DNA of 56,683 nucleotides from Methylotenera sp. RIFCSPLOWO2_02_FULL_45_14. GTDB taxonomy: Bacteria > Pseudomonadota > Gammaproteobacteria > Burkholderiales > Methylophilaceae. This document shows, in pieces, positions 39,549-50,007 of this stretch. The notes under the pieces were generated by a model. The model was given only the letters and a program-made list of their open reading frames with translations. It did not search any database and was not told where the DNA came from. Every line of letters begins with the position of its first letter. Within the stretch, counting starts at the first letter, position 1. Location: NCBI GenBank assembly GCA_001803395.1, contig MHBU01000017.1, positions 1-56,683 of the forward strand. Direction: 5' to 3'. A program made the position numbers and the translations under genes.

Positions 39549-39626
39549 AGCGTTATCCTTAGTTTACGAGCTTTTTTACAACGTTCGCCGAACGATAGCA
39601 TCTAACAATAAAGCGCTATTGTACCG

Positions 39627-40412
39627 CTAAATAAGCACCTGCAAGCCATGTTGGGAACCTTGAGGCAGCCCCCATTTTTCATCATAACCGACACCCGTTA
39701 AATACAATCCACAAGGTGAGAAAGTTGGTGGCGACAAAGTTCGATCTCGCTTTTGCAGCAACTCTTTAATATAAGTAGGTGCATAATTTCCTTTACCCAC
39801 GTAAATCAAGGCACCGATCATATTGCGCACCTGATGCTGCAAAAAAGCGTTTGCAGAGAAGTCAAATACAAAATACGGCCCTGCCACACTGACATCCGCT
39901 TTAGTTAAATGTCGAATTGGTGATTTTGCCTGGCATTCAGAGGCTCTAAATGCGCTAAAATCATGCTGCCCCACCAGATAACTTGCAGCTTCACGCATGG
40001 CTGAAAAATCAAGCGGCAAATGAAACCAGCCCGCTTTATTTGCCATCAGCGCAGGCGCTACCGGTGCATTAACCAGCAAATACTGATAGCTACGACTAAA
40101 AGCTGAGAATCTAGCATGAAAGTCATCGGCTACTTGATGCGCCCACTCCACACGTACTGTTGGTGGCAAATGTGCATTCACTCCACGCACCCACGCAGAA
40201 ATCGGGCGTATAGCCTCTGTATTAAAATGTATGACTTGACCAAGTGCATGCACACCTGTATCAGTGCGCCCTGCGGCGTGCACTCTAACTGCATGTTGAG
40301 CGATGCTTGCAATGGCTGCCTCTAATGCATCTTGCACAGCACAAGCATTCGGCTGGCTTTGCCACCCACAAAAATGTGCACCATCATAAGACAGCCCTAA
40401 CGCATATTTCAT
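39627..40412 (-). CDS. truA: tRNA pseudouridine(38-40) synthase
   Basis: Makes pseudouridine in the anticodon arm. The 261 residues have the catalytic aspartate motif AAGRTDTGVHALGQVIHF, the SRSYQYLLVN region, and FLQHQVRNMIGALIYVG at the C-terminal domain. It starts KYALGLSYDGAHFCGWQ. It overlaps the membrane-protein gene upstream by 4 nt. Confidence 0.97.
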   Translation of the reverse strand: MKYALGLSYDGAHFCGWQSQPNACAVQDALEAAIASIAQHAVRVHAAGRTDTGVHALGQVIHFNTEAIRPISAWVRGVNAHLPPTVRVEWAHQVADDFHARFSAFSRSYQYLLVNAPVAPALMANKAGWFHLPLDFSAMREAASYLVGQHDFSAFRASECQAKSPIRHLTKADVSVAGPYFVFDFSANAFLQHQVRNMIGALIYVGKGNYAPTYIKELLQKRDRTLSPPTFSPCGLYLTGVGYDEKWGLPQGSQHGLQVLI

Positions 40413-41041
40413 GGCTGCAATCCTAAAATCAGTAAAATTAAAACAGTCATCATGAAAATTACGATCAATACTTTATCTAACGGATTAAAAGGTGTTTTAT
40501 TAAAAATAACCATTTTTTCAGTCGATAATCCATCCGCACTTAAATAAAGGTGATCGAATTGACTTAAGTTAAATGACTTGTGACGCTGCGTAGCAAAATC
40601 TTCCACATACTCGAGCGTTAAAAATAATCTTACAGCAAACCTTTCTATATTTAATCCTACATATTTAAGCGGGCTAAGTAACATATATAAACCAAGGATT
40701 AACGCTTGTTTTGAACCAGTAATAAATAATATATTAAGCGTAGCTAAGGCGATTGTTATTTTTTCAATGTGTAACAGCCCTAGCTGCAAACCATCAAAAG
40801 TAAGTGCAAAATCAAGAGGAATATGCGGTATCAATTCGCCAGGCGTGCCAAATCCATAAATAATCAATATCGAAATAAACAACCAACGCATGCGCATAAC
40901 GACGCGCACAAAGCTGCGTAATTGCAAACTCATTGCAAACACACAAATAACAATGAAAAGAAGGTGCAACAGCAAGTTACTCAAAAAACTCATGAGTGAC
41001 AGCGTCAAAATAAAATATAAAATTTTTACGAAGGGATGCAT
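40409..41041 (-). CDS. CbiQ/EcfT-like membrane protein
   Basis: A 210-residue membrane protein with about six hydrophobic helices. It has EcfT-like features: a long helical linker with FAVRLFLTLEYVEDF and a basic RHKSFNLSQ after it, in the place where EcfT proteins carry their coupling helices. Canonical A-R-G motifs of EcfT are not clear, so the transporter assignment is tentative. The start ATG at 41041 is chosen because an upstream reading frame would run back into the fimV terminator. It overlaps truA by 4 nt, so the two are likely cotranscribed. Confidence 0.7.
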   Translation of the reverse strand: MHPFVKILYFILTLSLMSFLSNLLLHLLFIVICVFAMSLQLRSFVRVVMRMRWLFISILIIYGFGTPGELIPHIPLDFALTFDGLQLGLLHIEKITIALATLNILFITGSKQALILGLYMLLSPLKYVGLNIERFAVRLFLTLEYVEDFATQRHKSFNLSQFDHLYLSADGLSTEKMVIFNKTPFNPLDKVLIVIFMMTVLILLILGLQP

Positions 41042-41145
41042 CAGTAAATGTGAGTCAATATTGAACTTAAAAAAAATTCCAGAAAAGGCAGTTGACCGGC
41101 GATTAAAAGCTATTTTAGATTTATGGCTTTTTAGTTGGATAAAAA

Positions 41146-41168
41146 AAGCCGAGCTTTTAGCTCGGCTT
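41146..41168 (-). terminator. Rho-independent terminator after fimV
   Basis: AAGCCGAGC (41146-41154) pairs with GCTCGGCTT (41160-41168) across a 5-nt loop; on the minus strand it is followed by a run of T. It lies 17 nt past the fimV stop and ahead of the CbiQ-like gene. Confidence 0.9.
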
Positions 41169-41184
41169 AATCTTGACAAAAACG

Positions 41185-44058
41185 TTACGCCAAACTTGTT
41201 AACAACTGCTCAGCACGCTGTTTCTGTTGTGGCCCACCCTCTTTAATCACTTCATCCAATAATTCACGAGCACCTTCTTTATCATCCATATCGATATAGG
41301 CTGCAACTAAATCAAGTTTAATATCAACATCTTGATTTTCAGATGCGGTTGGCGCAGCCAATTCAACAGATAATTCATCCGTAGCAAGCTCTGCGTCAGC
41401 TTTTACATCATCTTCACCTAAATCTAAACTAATTGCAGAAAAATCAAATACATTGGCATCAATTTTATTAGCAAGTGTTTCACTTTCAGTTTCAACAGTT
41501 AATACCTCATCATCAACTAACGGAAAATCAAAAGAAATTCCCTCAATCTCAGGCTCTTGAGCTACAGCAGCTACATCAGTTTCAACATTGGGCAAATCAA
41601 AACTCATTGTTTCAACTGGCTTTTCAGCTTCTGTCGGCAGATTTAAATTGGCTATTTGATCCTCATCAACCGTATTGGAAAATTCAAAAACCGGACCATC
41701 ATCAACCGTTGTAACAGCAACTGATTCAACTGGCACATCTTCTTTCATGTTGAAATCAGATAAATCAAAGTCCATCAAATTGTCAGAACTATGATCCAGA
41801 TCAAACTCATGGTTATCTGTATTTGCCAACTGATTAACAACAGCATCGGTCTGCGTTGTTATCTCAACTGAATCAATTTCAGGTAATTTAAGTTCAATCG
41901 AATCGCTGCCTTGCTCATCACTGCTCACAAAATTAGTATCGACTGAAGCAGGCTCTGCAAAGTCACCACTTGTAGCTTCATCAACACTACCCAAGTCAAA
42001 CGATTTATCCTGGTCTATGTTTTCTGCGGCCGCAAAACTTTGCATAACGACTGAATTAGCATCATCAACTACCGGCCGATTATCTGCAGACAGCTCTTCA
42101 TCCAATGAAAAATCGAGACCGTCTTCAATTGAAACTGCAACTTTATCAAGATCAGAAACATCAAGTTTTTCTGTTGCTAATGCACTAACACTCACTATGT
42201 TGCTGATGTCATACAGCGGATTCTCGGGCTCTACTGTTACGCCAAGCTCAGCTACCTTTGCCCATGTTGGATCGCCTGCACCTAATGTCGTGTAAAGTTC
42301 ACCAGCGATTGTTTCAAAAGCAGCAGCATCTTTACGGCCAGCATACATTTCGAGTAGTTTTAAATGTAACTCGTAACGTTTTGATTCTTTTAAAATTGCA
42401 TCTTTTAATATTTCCTCTGCTTGCGCATCACGCCCATACGCCATATAAACTTCGGCCTCAGCAATAGGGTCAACATCATTTGTGTCAATCATACTGCCGT
42501 CGGCACTTTGGGCAAAATCTGTTAAGAATGAAGTATCTGAGATACTGGCATTACCTGTGGTATTTCCGAACACAGTATTTGCGCGTAAACCACCTGAAGT
42601 TAAAATGCCACGTTCAAAGCTATCCAAATCTTTTCTGCGTTTATTACGTAAAAACATCCAGCCAGCACCCAGCAAAGTAACACCTGCGGCGCCACCTAGC
42701 AAAGTCATATCTACATCACCGAACAAACCTTCAAGAAATGAGGGTTCTGGTTCTGGCGCGACCTCAACAGGAGCCTTAGTTACTACTGGTACCTTCTTAG
42801 CTTTTGTCTCTAGCGCAACTTTATTTTCAGTAGGTGTTGTCTCTACCGCAATGTTTTCAGCATTTTTTTGCAAATCCGTCATGGATTGGTTTTTTAAAAC
42901 CAACAGCTTTTGCATATCTTCAATTTGTTTCTCTAAAGCACGAGTACGTTCTTGTGTCTCTTTTAATGCTTTTTCACGCGCTATCGCTTCTTCTTGTAAG
43001 GCTACAACTTTAGCATCAAAACCTTTAACGCCCTCTTTGCTGCTTTTTTCATCCTCTTTCTCGCCAGCCGATAACTTAACTACATCTTGCGTGCCAGCTT
43101 TAACTGGGGCGGCTTGATCAACAGCCGTAGCAATTTTTCCAGACGCAGATTGCTTTTGTTCGGCTTCTTCAGCGGTTGGTTTTGCACCAGCCAACGAGCT
43201 GCGATAGTCATTCCAGTTGGCCGAATGCACCTTCACCGCTTGCCTAGCTTCTTGTGGTTCAATAACGGTCAAACTTTCTTTTGAAGGCGATTTGATAATC
43301 TGCCCCACTTTAAGTCGGTTCATATTACCGTTAGTGAAAGCTTCTTTATTGTGTTCAAACAAACCAACCAGCATTTGATCCAAACTTACACCTTCAACTT
43401 GCATTTTTTTTGCAAGTGAATTTAAGGTATCCCCGCGCGTTGTGATCAATTGCTTAACATCTGCAGGTGCACCGACCTCACCTTGATCTTGCTGCTCCGT
43501 AGTTTGATTGCTTATTTTTTTTGATTTTTTGGAACGTTGTGGCACGCCATCAAATGTACTTGAATTAGCGTCACTAGAGATTGCACCTTTGTTTTGCTTG
43601 CTTGTTGCAGATGGAAGTGAAACAGTTGGCGCTGATGCGCTACTAATGATGTCTTTATAACCAGGAGGATCTAATAAAACAGTGTATTCGCGTAGTAAGC
43701 GACCCGACGCCCAATCCACTTGAATGAGCATATCTAAATATGGATCGCTAATAGGCTGATTTGAGTGCAACCTAAGAACAGGTGAACCATCTGCATTTTT
43801 AGCTAAATCTACTTTAATGTTGCTATGAATACCAAGACGAGTGATACCTTGAACGGCATAGGCTTCTTCAGAAGCAATGGTAGCAACCAATGTCGAAAGC
43901 TCTTCTGGCGTTACTGAAATAAGCGCTACTTCAGCCCTAAGTGGCTCGCCTAAACCTGAAGTCACATTCAGCTTCCCCAAACCTGCAGCAAAACCATAAA
44001 GCGGCATCAATGCCATGCAGACAGCTAACGAGATTTGCTTTACTTTTGATTTACACAC
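41185..44058 (-). CDS. fimV: FimV/HubP-family polar hub protein
   Basis: A ~957-residue inner-membrane protein that organises cell poles and type IV pili. A signal sequence (ISLAVCMALMPLYGFAAG) is followed by the N-terminal FimV domain (GLGKLNVTSGLGEPLRAEV). A LysM-like segment comes next (ITTRGDTLNSLAKKMQ, ~211-226 from GTG), then a coiled coil (~340-400), and one TM helix (~450-475, TLLGGAAGVTLLGAGWMFL). The cytoplasmic part has TPR-like repeats (EAEVYMAYGRDAQAEEIL), a very acidic Asp/Glu-rich region, and the C-terminal FimV motif (DIKLDLVAAYIDMDDKEGAR). The start GTG at 44058, after AAAGGT, is favoured over TTG 44076. Confidence 0.92.
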   Translation of the reverse strand: MCKSKVKQISLAVCMALMPLYGFAAGLGKLNVTSGLGEPLRAEVALISVTPEELSTLVATIASEEAYAVQGITRLGIHSNIKVDLAKNADGSPVLRLHSNQPISDPYLDMLIQVDWASGRLLREYTVLLDPPGYKDIISSASAPTVSLPSATSKQNKGAISSDANSSTFDGVPQRSKKSKKISNQTTEQQDQGEVGAPADVKQLITTRGDTLNSLAKKMQVEGVSLDQMLVGLFEHNKEAFTNGNMNRLKVGQIIKSPSKESLTVIEPQEARQAVKVHSANWNDYRSSLAGAKPTAEEAEQKQSASGKIATAVDQAAPVKAGTQDVVKLSAGEKEDEKSSKEGVKGFDAKVVALQEEAIAREKALKETQERTRALEKQIEDMQKLLVLKNQSMTDLQKNAENIAVETTPTENKVALETKAKKVPVVTKAPVEVAPEPEPSFLEGLFGDVDMTLLGGAAGVTLLGAGWMFLRNKRRKDLDSFERGILTSGGLRANTVFGNTTGNASISDTSFLTDFAQSADGSMIDTNDVDPIAEAEVYMAYGRDAQAEEILKDAILKESKRYELHLKLLEMYAGRKDAAAFETIAGELYTTLGAGDPTWAKVAELGVTVEPENPLYDISNIVSVSALATEKLDVSDLDKVAVSIEDGLDFSLDEELSADNRPVVDDANSVVMQSFAAAENIDQDKSFDLGSVDEATSGDFAEPASVDTNFVSSDEQGSDSIELKLPEIDSVEITTQTDAVVNQLANTDNHEFDLDHSSDNLMDFDLSDFNMKEDVPVESVAVTTVDDGPVFEFSNTVDEDQIANLNLPTEAEKPVETMSFDLPNVETDVAAVAQEPEIEGISFDFPLVDDEVLTVETESETLANKIDANVFDFSAISLDLGEDDVKADAELATDELSVELAAPTASENQDVDIKLDLVAAYIDMDDKEGARELLDEVIKEGGPQQKQRAEQLLTSLA

Positions 44059-44164
44059 ATTGCTACCTTTAATCAAACTAAAATTTGCAATATGAAAATA
44101 ACATCAAATAGTTAGCGATGCAAGCTCATAATGCACATTATATTCAACTACTATCTAGTTATGG

Positions 44165-44199
44165 GCCTTCATTGTTGTAAAAATGACAACAATGAAGGC
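44165..44199. terminator. 14-bp stem-loop between asd and fimV
   Basis: GCCTTCATTGTTGT (44165-44178) pairs perfectly with ACAACAATGAAGGC (44186-44199) over a 7-nt loop. It is just after the asd stop. There is no clear T-tract on either strand, so it may end transcription only partially or stabilise the asd 3' end. Confidence 0.55.
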
Positions 44200-44209
44200 G
44201 TAAACACCA

Positions 44210-45322
44210 TTATTTTTCTATTAAAATCCGCAACATACGGCGCAACGGTTCTGCAGCACCCCATAACAATTGATCACCTACTGTAAATGCAGATAAATAA
44301 TCGTTACCCATATTCAATTTACGCAAACGTCCGACTGGTGTAGTTAATGTGCCAGTCACCGCGGTTGGCGTAAGCTCACGCATACTGACCTCACGCTCAT
44401 TGGGAATTACCTTTGCCCATTGATTTGCCTCAGCTAACATTTGGTTGATTTCATCCAATGGCACATCTTTTGTAAGTTTGATTGTGAGAGCTTGGCTATG
44501 GCAACGCATTGCGCCGATGCGTACACAAAGACCGTCAATAATAATGGGATTCGATTCTCGACCTAAAATTTTATTAGTCTCAGCGCCGCCTTTCCACTCT
44601 TCTTTACTTTGACCGTTGCCAAGATCCTTATCAATCCATGGAATAAGACTTCCGGCCAGTGGCACTCCAAAATTTGCTATTGGAAAAGCGTCATCGCGTA
44701 GTGTACCCGCTACCGTACGGTCTATATCCAAAATCGCAGAGGCTGGATCAGCTAACAACTCGCTGGCTGCAAAGTGTGCCTCACCCATTTGCTTGAGTAA
44801 TTCACGCATATTCTGTGCACCAGCACCTGATGCTGCTTGATAGGTCATTGAGGTTGCCCACTCGACCAAATTCGCTTTGAACAAACCATTTAAAGCCATT
44901 AGCATGAGTGAAACAGTACAGTTACCGCCCACCCAGTTTTTATTGCCATGCGTATAAGCGTCTTGAATCACATGCATATTGACTGGATCAAGAATAATCA
45001 CAGCCTCTTTTTCCATACGCAGTGTTGAAGCAGCATCTATCCAATGGCCAGCCCAGCCATCTGCACGGAGTTTGGGGAATACTTCGCTAGTGTAATCGCC
45101 ACCTTGGCACGAGATAATCGCGTCCATTTGCGCTAGTTCCGCGATGTTCATCGCGTCTTTTAATGGTGCAGAATCTTTACCCACATTCGGTGCTTTACCA
45201 CCCACTTGAGACGTAGTGAAGAACTGCGGCTCAATGAGCGCAAAATCATTTTCTTCTATCATCCGCTGCATGAGTACTGACCCCACCATGCCGCGCCAAC
45301 CTACTAAGCCTACTTTAAGCAT
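44210..45322 (-). CDS. asd: Aspartate-semialdehyde dehydrogenase
   Basis: Reduces aspartyl phosphate to the semialdehyde for Lys, Thr, Met and cell-wall DAP. The 370 residues match the gammaproteobacterial type: the NADPH motif [12 protein letters not shown], active-site cysteine in GGNCTVSLM, and catalytic His in [13 protein letters not shown]. The ATG at 45322 is favoured over a TTG at 45328, because AGGG lies 7 nt upstream of it. It is between leuB and fimV, the betaproteobacterial order. Confidence 0.97.
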   Translation of the reverse strand: MLKVGLVGWRGMVGSVLMQRMIEENDFALIEPQFFTTSQVGGKAPNVGKDSAPLKDAMNIAELAQMDAIISCQGGDYTSEVFPKLRADGWAGHWIDAASTLRMEKEAVIILDPVNMHVIQDAYTHGNKNWVGGNCTVSLMLMALNGLFKANLVEWATSMTYQAASGAGAQNMRELLKQMGEAHFAASELLADPASAILDIDRTVAGTLRDDAFPIANFGVPLAGSLIPWIDKDLGNGQSKEEWKGGAETNKILGRESNPIIIDGLCVRIGAMRCHSQALTIKLTKDVPLDEINQMLAEANQWAKVIPNEREVSMRELTPTAVTGTLTTPVGRLRKLNMGNDYLSAFTVGDQLLWGAAEPLRRMLRILIEK

Positions 45323-45339
45323 TTTCAAACCCTAGTTAA

Positions 45340-45425
45340 GAGCCCAAAGCCTAGAACTATAGAGCCTAGAGCAGATTGCAACTCAACGTCACTCTCGACT
45401 CTTGACTCCTGGCTCTTGACTCTAA
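45340..45425. repeat. Quasi-repeated CTCTTGACTC spacer between leuB and asd
   Basis: Between asd and leuB, CTCTCGACTC-TTGACTCCTGG-CTCTTGACTC and related TAGAGCCTAGAG units give a degenerate short repeat. No function is apparent; slippage-generated spacer is the simplest reading. Confidence 0.4.
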
Positions 45426-45432
45426 GCTAAAT

Positions 45433-46488
45433 TTACAAACTTGCCACCACGGCATCACCCATCTCTGCACAACCCACTTTATTGGTACCCTCTGTCCAGA
45501 TATCAGGGGTTCTAAACCCAAGCGCCAACGCTTTTTTAACGGCACTTTCAATACGTTGCGCATTAGCTTCGTCGTTAAAGGTATAACGTAACATCATGGC
45601 CGCAGATAAAATGGTTGCCAACGGATTTGCCACGTTTTTACCTGCGAGGTCAGGGGCTGAGCCATGACTAGGCTCATACATACCTTTGTTATTGGCATCC
45701 AGTGATGCTGAAGGCAACATGCCGATAGAGCCAGTAAGCATCGAAGCCTCATCGGATAAAATATCGCCAAAAATATTACCTGTCACCATCACATCAAACT
45801 GCTTAGGTGCGCGGATTAACTGCATGGCAGCGTTATCTACATACATGTGACTCAATTCAACTTCTGGATATTCTGCTGACAACTCAATCATAACTTGACG
45901 CCATAATTCAGTAGCTTCCAACACGTTTGCTTTATCTACTGAGCACACTTTTTTGTTACGCTTCATGGCGATATCAAAAGCCACGCGTCCAATACGACGA
46001 ATCTCAGATTCGTTATAACGCATGGTATTCACGCCTTCACGCTCGCCGTTTTCTAGCGTAGAAATACCGCGTGGCTGACCGAAGTAAATGTCACCCGTGA
46101 GCTCACGCACAATCATGATATCCAAACCTGAAACCACTTCAGGCTTTAATGTTGAAGCAGAAGCCAACTCAGGGTAAAGCAAGGCTGGGCGCAAGTTAGC
46201 GAATAAATTAAGTTCTTTACGAATACGCAATAAACCACGCTCAGGACGCAAATGACGTTCTAATTTGTCATACTTCCAGTCACCCACGGCACCTAACAAA
46301 ACCGCATCTGCGTCTTTGGCCAGTTGTAAAGTTGCATCGGGCAATGGATCGCCTGCCACTTCATAACCCGCGCCACCAATGGGCGCTTCAGTCATGCTGA
46401 TCTCTAAATTAAGCGCATTTAAAACTTTAACGGCTTGTGCGACGATTTCCGGACCAATGCCATCACCTGGCAATACTGCGATTTTCAT
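45433..46488 (-). CDS. leuB: 3-isopropylmalate dehydrogenase
   Basis: Oxidative decarboxylation of 3-isopropylmalate in leucine synthesis. The 351 residues carry [52 protein letters not shown] and the NAD-binding [18 protein letters not shown] region. It is in the leuC-leuD-leuB order with an 86-nt gap to leuD. Confidence 0.98.
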   Translation of the reverse strand: MKIAVLPGDGIGPEIVAQAVKVLNALNLEISMTEAPIGGAGYEVAGDPLPDATLQLAKDADAVLLGAVGDWKYDKLERHLRPERGLLRIRKELNLFANLRPALLYPELASASTLKPEVVSGLDIMIVRELTGDIYFGQPRGISTLENGEREGVNTMRYNESEIRRIGRVAFDIAMKRNKKVCSVDKANVLEATELWRQVMIELSAEYPEVELSHMYVDNAAMQLIRAPKQFDVMVTGNIFGDILSDEASMLTGSIGMLPSASLDANNKGMYEPSHGSAPDLAGKNVANPLATILSAAMMLRYTFNDEANAQRIESAVKKALALGFRTPDIWTEGTNKVGCAEMGDAVVASL

Positions 46489-46574
46489 AGTTCACTTTCG
46501 GTTTTTAGTCGTTTGCTATTAGCCATTGGTTGTAGCGTAAAACTACCTACTAACAACTACTGCTAACGACTGAT

Positions 46575-47213
46575 CTAATTAAACAACCAGGGTTGAGCCT
46601 GTTGATGCTTTGCTTCAAACGCTTTAATTTTATCTTGCTGCTGCATAGTTAAACCAATATCATCCAAGCCATTTAGCAAATTGTGCTTACGCACTGCATC
46701 CACTTCAAACGCATGCACTTCGCCACTTGGCGTAGTCACAGTTTGCGCGGCCAAATCAATGTTGAGTTTATATCCTTCATTCGCAGCTACTTGATTAAAC
46801 AAGGTATTCACTACCTCTGCGCTTAGCACGATAGGCAACATGCCATTTTTAAAGCAATTATTGAAGAAAATATCAGCAAAACTAGAAGCAATCACCACTT
46901 TAAAGCCATAATCTTCTAACGCCCAAGGTGCATGCTCTCGGCTTGAACCACAGCCGAAGTTCTCACGTGTCAATAACACGCTCGCCCCTTGATAGCGCGC
47001 TTGATTCAACACAAAATCAGGGTTGATTTTGCGTTTGGAGTTGTCCATGCCTGGCTCACCGTGGTCAAGATAACGCCATTCATCAAAGGCGTTAGGCCCA
47101 AAGCCGCTACGCTTGATAGATTTGAGAAACTGCTTGGGAATAATGGCATCGGTATCGACATTGGCACGATCCAGCGGCGCCACTAACCCATCTAATTTAA
47201 TAAACGGTTTCAT
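46575..47213 (-). CDS. leuD: 3-isopropylmalate dehydratase small subunit
   Basis: Forms the isomerase with LeuC. The 212 residues show [16 protein letters not shown], the [14 protein letters not shown] signature and the [13 protein letters not shown] region. The start overlaps the entericidin-like gene by a single base (TAATG), so both are translated from one message. Confidence 0.97.
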   Translation of the reverse strand: MKPFIKLDGLVAPLDRANVDTDAIIPKQFLKSIKRSGFGPNAFDEWRYLDHGEPGMDNSKRKINPDFVLNQARYQGASVLLTRENFGCGSSREHAPWALEDYGFKVVIASSFADIFFNNCFKNGMLPIVLSAEVVNTLFNQVAANEGYKLNIDLAAQTVTTPSGEVHAFEVDAVRKHNLLNGLDDIGLTMQQQDKIKAFEAKHQQAQPWLFN

Positions 47214-47341
47214 TAGTTATTCGGCGACTTCTGAATTTTATCACCAGCGTTTTCTAAATCCTTACCAAAGCCATGCCAAGTGTTGCAACCCGTCAACACC
47301 AATGCAGCACCAAGTGCTACCAATACTAATAACTTATTCAT
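47213..47341 (-). CDS. Entericidin EcnA/B-like lipoprotein
   Basis: A 42-residue lipoprotein: [20 protein letters not shown] gives a lipobox (LTGC), followed by [20 protein letters not shown], the entericidin signature. Entericidins are small membrane lipoproteins of an antidote/toxin-like pair linked to stationary-phase lysis. A GAGTGAC-type ribosome-binding site precedes the ATG. It sits between leuC and leuD, sharing one base with leuD (TAATG). This insertion into the leu cluster recurs in betaproteobacteria. Confidence 0.85.
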   Translation of the reverse strand: MNKLLVLVALGAALVLTGCNTWHGFGKDLENAGDKIQKSPNN

Positions 47342-47370
47342 TTGTCACTCCTAATAATGTTTATAAAAAA

Positions 47371-48783
47371 TCAAATAAATTGTCGAACATCAACAAAATG
47401 TCCGGCGACCGCAGCCGCAGCTGCCATTTGAGGGCTCACTAAATGCGTGCGGCCACCCTGCCCCTGACGCCCCTCAAAATTCCGATTTGAAGTAGAAGCG
47501 CAACGCTCACCAGGTTCAAGTCTATCTGCGTTCATCGCTAAACACATAGAGCACCCTGGTTCACGCCATTCAAAACCTGCTTCTGTAAAAATTTTATCCA
47601 ATCCCTCCAACTCCGCTTGTGCTTTCACCAAGCCAGAGCCAGGCACTACTAATGCCAATTTTACGTTAGGGGCAACATGCTTACCTTTTGCAATAGCCGC
47701 TGCCGCACGTAGGTCTTCAATACGTGAGTTAGTACATGAGCCAATAAATACTTTATCAATACTGATTTCGCTAATAGGTGTATTAGGCGTCAACCCCATG
47801 TAAGCATAGGCTCGCTCCCAATCCCCTCGCTGCACTTCATTTTTTGCAAGATCTAAACCAGGTACACGCCCATCAATATCCACGACCATTTCAGGTGAAG
47901 TACCCCAAGTCACTTGCGGCTGAATAAATGTCGCGTCTAAAGTTACTGTCGCATCAAATTTTGCACCTTCATCACTATGCAAGGTATGCCAATAGGCAAC
48001 TGCAGCATCCCACTGTTCTGCCTTTGGCGCAAATGGGCGACCTTTTACGTAATTGATCGTCGTATCATCAACCGCCACCATGCCAGCGCGCGCACCGGCT
48101 TCAATCGCCATATTGCACAAGGTCATACGACCTTCCATGCTTAAACTACGAATGGCAGAGCCCGCAAACTCAATCGCATAACCATTGCCACCTGCCGTGC
48201 CCGTTTTACCAATAATAGCAAGTGCTACATCTTTGGCAGTTACGCCACGACCTAACGTGCCATTCACAAGCACTTGCATGGTTTTAGACTTTTTTTGTAC
48301 CAAGCATTGTGTCGCCATCACATGCTCAACTTCTGAAGTACCAATACCATGCGCCAATGCGCCGAATGCACCATGGGTGCTGGTATGAGAATCGCCACAC
48401 ACCACTGTCATACCAGGCAAGGTCGCACCTTGCTCCGGACCAACCACATGCACAATACCTTGACGCGCATCCATAAACGGAAAATAGGCTTTTGCGCCAA
48501 ATTCCCGGATATTGTCACTCAACGTCTCTATCTGCAAACGAGCGACAGGGTCAGCAATGCCCGCCAACCCTTTATCCCAGCCGTTTGTGGGCGTGTTATG
48601 GTCAGCTGTTGCTACAATAGAAGATATGCGCCAAGGCTTACGTCCAGCCAAGCGTAAACCTTCAAAAGCCTGCGGACTGGTCACCTCATGCACTAAATGA
48701 CGATCAATATAGATTAACGCAGTGCCATTTTCTTCATGCACCACGTGGCTATCAAATAATTTATCGTATAACGTTTTTGCCAT
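47371..48783 (-). CDS. leuC: 3-isopropylmalate dehydratase large subunit
   Basis: The 470-residue [4Fe-4S] subunit. It begins [19 protein letters not shown], has [18 protein letters not shown], and the cluster cysteines in [12 protein letters not shown] and GCSMCLAMN. It is the first leu gene of the minus-strand run. Confidence 0.98.
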   Translation of the reverse strand: MAKTLYDKLFDSHVVHEENGTALIYIDRHLVHEVTSPQAFEGLRLAGRKPWRISSIVATADHNTPTNGWDKGLAGIADPVARLQIETLSDNIREFGAKAYFPFMDARQGIVHVVGPEQGATLPGMTVVCGDSHTSTHGAFGALAHGIGTSEVEHVMATQCLVQKKSKTMQVLVNGTLGRGVTAKDVALAIIGKTGTAGGNGYAIEFAGSAIRSLSMEGRMTLCNMAIEAGARAGMVAVDDTTINYVKGRPFAPKAEQWDAAVAYWHTLHSDEGAKFDATVTLDATFIQPQVTWGTSPEMVVDIDGRVPGLDLAKNEVQRGDWERAYAYMGLTPNTPISEISIDKVFIGSCTNSRIEDLRAAAAIAKGKHVAPNVKLALVVPGSGLVKAQAELEGLDKIFTEAGFEWREPGCSMCLAMNADRLEPGERCASTSNRNFEGRQGQGGRTHLVSPQMAAAAAVAGHFVDVRQFI

Positions 48784-48795
48784 ATTTTTAAAACC

Positions 48796-48896
48796 TAATT
48801 TTGCCGCAGATGCACACAGATAAATGCAGATAAAATCAAAACCAAAAAAATTATATTTTAATAGGTCTTATCTGCGTTAATTAAGGTTTATCCTCG
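48796..48896. repeat. CAGATAAA-type intergenic repeat, copy 1
   Basis: Upstream of leuC. GCCGCAGATGCACACAGATA and TGCAGATAAAA are answered by TTATCTGCGTTAA, giving imperfect inverted arms. A related copy at 49423-49557 lies on the other side of yajQ. Confidence 0.5.
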
Positions 48897-48907
48897 ACTA
48901 ATAAAAA

Positions 48908-49402
48908 TCAATCTCTAAAATTACCAAACTGCAACGGGAAATCCGTTACATTCTTTTTCACAAATGCAATTGCATCTTGCAATAAATCACGCTTGGCACC
49001 ATTGACTCGCACAGTATCACCCTGAATACTCGCCTGCACTTTTAAGCCGGAATCTTTAATCAACTTACTAATGCGTTTGGCTAAATCGCTATCAATACCG
49101 TCTTTAATTTTAAGCACTTGCTTGACTTTATTGCCACCAACTTTTTGTACATCCTGGTGATCAAGTCGCTTAGATGAATCAGGCTCTTTTTTCTCCATGC
49201 CAGGCAACAAAATATCTTTAATTTGATCCAGCTGAAAATCATTATCGCCAAACAAAGTAATGAGGCTATCTTTCTCGTTCAGCTCAACCTTGGCTGAAGT
49301 ACCTTTGAAGTCATAACGGTTGGTGATTTGCTTACCCGCAGTATCAATCGCGTTTTTCAACGCTACCATATCAACTTCTGAACTAATATCAAATGAGGGC
49401 AT
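48908..49402 (-). CDS. yajQ: YajQ family nucleotide-binding protein
   Basis: A 164-residue UPF0234 protein: PSFDISSEVDMVALKNAIDT, TNRYDFKGTSAKVEL, ISKLIKDSGLKVQASIQGD and the C-terminal FVKKNVTDFPLQFGNFRD. In Xanthomonas the homologue XC_3703 binds cyclic di-GMP and acts in transcription; others are described as nucleotide-binding. The two flanking intergenic repeats bracket it. Confidence 0.93.
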   Translation of the reverse strand: MPSFDISSEVDMVALKNAIDTAGKQITNRYDFKGTSAKVELNEKDSLITLFGDNDFQLDQIKDILLPGMEKKEPDSSKRLDHQDVQKVGGNKVKQVLKIKDGIDSDLAKRISKLIKDSGLKVQASIQGDTVRVNGAKRDLLQDAIAFVKKNVTDFPLQFGNFRD

Positions 49403-49422
49403 AAAAATCCTTAAAAATCAAA

Positions 49423-49557
49423 TTAGCCGCAGACAGAAACAGATAAACGCCGATAAATTCAAAAACAATTGTTTGGATTAATGTATGCTAAAAAAAATAA
49501 ACATTAAATTTCAATATCAGATTTCATCTGTGTGAATCTGTGTTTATCTGTGGCTAA
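49423..49557. repeat. CAGATAAA-type inverted intergenic repeat, copy 2
   Basis: Starts TTAGCCGCAGACAGAAACAG and ends GTTTATCTGTGGCTAA, so the ends are imperfect inverted arms. It contains several CAGATAAA/TTTATCTG units in both orientations. It lies between yajQ and ppnP. Confidence 0.55.
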
Positions 49558-49560
49558 TAA

Positions 49561-49872
49561 TTACTCAAAATGACAAACGTAATCTAATGTTTCTACTGTT
49601 TCAATATCAAATGACGAGTTTCCTGGAACCGTAAACTTTTCACCTGCATTGTAAGTTTTCCAAGCATCCTCGCCCCTGAGACGCACTTTACAAACACCTG
49701 CATTAATTTCCATTAACTCAGGCGCAGCGGTATTAAATGTAAGTGTGCTAGGGAAAATCACACCAATGGTGCTACGCGTACCATTGGGAAACATAACGGT
49801 ATGACTAACACATTTACCGTCAAAATAAATGTTAGCTTTCTTTTTTACGCTGACATGATCAAATTGCGCCAT
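49561..49872 (-). CDS. ppnP: Pyrimidine/purine nucleoside phosphorylase PpnP
   Basis: A 103-residue cupin of the YaiE/DUF1255 family: [57 protein letters not shown]. coli PpnP phosphorolyses many nucleosides. It lies next to tmRNA on the same strand. Confidence 0.9.
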   Translation of the reverse strand: MAQFDHVSVKKKANIYFDGKCVSHTVMFPNGTRSTIGVIFPSTLTFNTAAPELMEINAGVCKVRLRGEDAWKTYNAGEKFTVPGNSSFDIETVETLDYVCHFE

Positions 49873-49971
49873 TTTATTTAGCTCCCATTAAAAAATCAAA
49901 ACATCATTATCTCAGAAAAGCCGCGCTGCTCCAATAAATGGCTAACGCACAACATATAAATCCATTGCTAC

Positions 49972-49998
49972 AAAATAAAAAACATCCTTTCGGATGTT
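49972..49998 (-). terminator. Rho-independent terminator of ssrA
   Basis: AACATCC (49981-49987) and GGATGTT (49992-49998) form a 7-bp stem with a TTTC/GAAA tetraloop. On the minus strand it is followed by TTTTATTTT. It begins 10 nt past the tmRNA 3' end. Confidence 0.9.
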
Positions 49999-50007
49999 GT
50001 TTATTTT

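Noticed and set aside
41042-41179. N-terminal extension of the CbiQ-like protein
   Set aside because: It would run back through the fimV terminator stem and is basic and non-conserved in look.
42482-43117. Long open frame (211 codons) on the plus strand opposite fimV
   Set aside because: It is antisense to the well-supported fimV gene, has biased serine-rich composition, and no ribosome-binding site or family match.
45340-45425. CRISPR-like short repeats between asd and leuB
   Set aside because: Units are degenerate, unevenly spaced and only ~10 bases long; there are no spacers and no cas genes.
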